Origin: an uncultured Lachnospiraceae bacterium
Lineage (GTDB): Bacteria > Bacillota > Clostridia > Lachnospirales > Lachnospiraceae
DNA length: 6,140 bases
Direction: 5' to 3'
Assembly (NCBI GenBank): GCA_946533525.1
Contig: CAMNBW010000107.1
Coordinates: 1-6,140 of the forward strand
The notes beneath the pieces are model-generated. The model made no database searches and was not told the DNA's origin. It worked only from the letters and a program-made list of their open reading frames with translations. This document shows, in pieces, positions 4,674-6,140 of this stretch. Made by a program: the position numbers and the translations under genes. How positions within the stretch are numbered: position 1 is the stretch's first letter; each line of letters begins with the position of its first letter.

Positions 4674-6140
4674 AAACCAGGAACAGTTCAAAAATAATTT
4701 CGGGGAGCGTCGCTTGGCGCTCCTTGAATTTTTTGCGGTATTTGTCTTCGGCTGCTGCTTTATCCTTATCGCCTCGAGCTGGAGTTCGCCGCTGTTTAAG
4801 GATTCCTATGGCTATGACAGCTCCTGGTATTCCACGGTGGGAAGGGCCATACTGTCCGGCTATGTGCCCTATAGGGACCTCTTCGATCTTAAAGGCCCCG
4901 CTTTTTTCTTCTATGAGGCCTTCGGACAGCTCTTTATCCGGGGAAGATACGGAGTCTTTCTTATTCAGTGCATCTCAGGAGGAGCTGCGGCGGTGCTGCT
5001 TTTCAAGGTCGCAAGGCTGCACCTTTCAAGGAGCCTTTCCTGGGTGGTGCTGCTTTTATTCTATTTCCCCTATGTCTATCTTTTGTGGGGAGGAAATACC
5101 ACGGAAGAGCTCTTCATGCCCCTTAACTTTGCGGCTTTCTGGATGGGGCTTAAGTTTCTGGAAAAGGGGGAGGATTTTGACGAGGGCGCCATGAGGACAA
5201 ATGCCAACCTTATGGGGCTTTTCGCCGGTGTCTTTATCTACTCCAAGATAACCTCGGGGGCGCCGCTTTTCGCCGTGATACTGGCGGTATCCATAAGTCT
5301 TGTCCGCAAGAAGCGGTTTAGGGAGCTATTTGACTGCGCGTTTTTCTTTTTAACAGGGATCGTCCTTATCAGCATACCGATATTTATGTACTTTATTTTA
5401 AGAGGGGCTCTTAAGGATATGCTGCACTGCGTCTTTGTCCTGGGACTTAAGCGCTCGACGGATTATTATATTTCCTTTAGCATGGAGTGGGAGAGGAATC
5501 TTATGATCTGCCCCGTCTCCCTCCTGGTCGCCCTCCTTCTGGGGAAAAATACGGCCGGAGACGAAAGGCTTAAGGCCTTAAGATACCTTGTGCTTGTCGC
5601 GGCTCCCGTTATCTACCTCCTGCTGCATCTGGGTTCAGCCTATACCTATTATTTCATAACCCTGCTTCCCTTATGGGGGCTGGATCTTATCCTTGTCTTA
5701 AGGGTGTTTACAGGGGAATTTAAGGCTCTGACCGGGAGTAGGAGTGGAATAGTCAGGTTTGGAGCCTGCATTGTACTGATGCTTCTGGTTATGATTTTTT
5801 ATTTTTCTCCGGTGAGGCATAAGATAATAGAAAACATAGAGCTCGTGCTCTATGAGACCGACAGCGATTACGTAAAGGCGGCGAGGGAGACGTATTCGCT
5901 TATCCCTGAGTGGGAGAGGGCCGGGTTATATAATATAGAATCGGGTTTTAAGTTCTATGAGATAAATAAGATTCTTCCGAATAATAAGTATTCGGTCAAT
6001 ATTCCGTATTTTCTGCACCTGGACGACGAGGCCAGGGTGGAGTTCATGAATCTTCTTATAAATAGTTCTCCGAAGTGGATAGTTACTGAGGGACTGGATA
6101 TTATCGACATCCCCGAGTTTCAGGAATATATGTTCAGAAA
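4654..6140 (+). CDS. Polytopic membrane protein, probable GT-C/family 39-like glycosyltransferase, 3' end cut by window edge
   Basis: An open frame runs to the right edge: 495 codons counted from TTG 4654. About ten hydrophobic segments are visible, near residues 22-42, 82-95, 100-122, 127-147, 153-169, 186-217, 228-250, 283-297, 311-327, 330-352 and 366-385. A hydrophilic C-terminal part follows from about 387. After the first membrane segment comes a loop with YDSSWY (Asp55), GYVPYRDLFDLKGP (69-82) and later GGNTTEE (146-152). This layout resembles GT-C transferases such as the PMT/ArnT group, which move sugars from polyprenyl-phosphate donors outside the membrane and use an acidic residue in the first outer loop. 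Donor and acceptor cannot be named. The start is uncertain. TTG 4654 has AGGA at eight bases and keeps the positive GERR before the first membrane segment, TTG 4714 has GGGGAG at six bases, and ATG 4612 has no ribosome binding site and overlaps the upstream gene by 62 bases. Confidence 0.72.
   Translation, partial: MILQQTENQEQFKNNFGERRLALLEFFAVFVFGCCFILIASSWSSPLFKDSYGYDSSWYSTVGRAILSGYVPYRDLFDLKGPAFFFYEAFGQLFIRGRYGVFLIQCISGGAAAVLLFKVARLHLSRSLSWVVLLLFYFPYVYLLWGGNTTEELFMPLNFAAFWMGLKFLEKGEDFDEGAMRTNANLMGLFAGVFIYSKITSGAPLFAVILAVSISLVRKKRFRELFDCAFFFLTGIVLISIPIFMYFILRGALKDMLHCVFVLGLKRSTDYYISFSMEWERNLMICPVSLLVALLLGKNTAGDERLKALRYLVLVAAPVIYLLLHLGSAYTYYFITLLPLWGLDLILVLRVFTGEFKALTGSRSGIVRFGACIVLMLLVMIFYFSPVRHKIIENIELVLYETDSDYVKAARETYSLIPEWERAGLYNIESGFKFYEINKILPNNKYSVNIPYFLHLDDEARVEFMNLLINSSPKWIVTEGLDIIDIPEFQEYMFR
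4704..4734 (+). terminator. Terminator-like hairpin after the EF-G-like gene
   Basis: GGAGCG (4704-4709) pairs with CGCTCC (4718-4723). Two further pairs, one of them T-G, extend the stem to eight and leave a GCTT loop. TTGAATTTTTT follows, and an A-rich stretch precedes the stem. It starts 30 bases after the EF-G-like stop codon, which fits an intrinsic terminator with an interrupted T-run. The frame of the downstream membrane protein is open right through it. One candidate ribosome binding site lies in the left arm and the TTG at 4714 is in the loop, so it could instead, or also, limit translation of that gene. Confidence 0.55.

Noticed and set aside
4724..5194. Plus-strand open frame of 156 codons starting at TTG
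   Set aside because: It is shifted relative to the membrane protein frame, which continues to the window edge with clear membrane segments. The shifted translation is Ser/Arg/Pro-rich without family features.
1..6140. CRISPR arrays, insertion sequences, tRNA or rRNA genes, phage attachment sites
   Set aside because: No regularly spaced repeats, terminal inverted repeats, transposase-like frames or tRNA-like folds were seen on either strand. Coding sequence fills nearly the whole window.

Overview
The window looks like ordinary chromosome of a Gram-positive anaerobe of the Clostridia, most likely Lachnospiraceae. This rests on the protein sequences: a PGDKSISHR-type EPSP synthase, a TyrA with a C-terminal ACT domain, and above all an EF-G-like paralogue with the signatures DTPGYFDFVGE and VTNMD, which I remember as typical of clostridial genomes. 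No search could be run, so the taxonomy is an inference. I see no mobile element, CRISPR array, tRNA or rRNA, and no clear sign of horizontal transfer.

Layout: two transcription units diverge from an intergenic region at about 2401-2579. Leftward (minus strand) runs tyrA (2400-1312), then, after 37 bases, aroA (1274 to the left edge, missing only its last few codons). These are two steps of aromatic amino acid synthesis: AroA makes EPSP, the precursor of chorismate, and TyrA oxidises prephenate toward tyrosine. Rightward (plus strand) runs a complete 697-residue EF-G-like translation GTPase (2580-4673). It is followed by a hairpin with a T-run and by a polytopic membrane protein, probably a GT-C/family 39-like glycosyltransferase, that runs off the right edge.

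The intergenic region holds a convincing minus-strand promoter with a perfect TATAAT. Its predicted transcription start falls on or next to the tyrA ATG, and there is no Shine-Dalgarno, so tyrA is predicted to be leaderless. The plus-strand gene has a weaker promoter candidate, a leader of about 80 bases that can fold into a stem-loop, and a strong GGAGGT ribosome binding site.

Points most worth a second look: the probable leaderless tyrA; the altered GTPase motifs of the EF-G paralogue (His to Tyr after DTPG, NKxD to TNMD, and no RGIT motif in switch I); and the junction at 4640-4735. There the downstream gene has only non-ATG starts with ribosome binding sites, and a terminator-like hairpin contains one of those sites and its TTG codon. 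I do not see a novel multi-gene system here.
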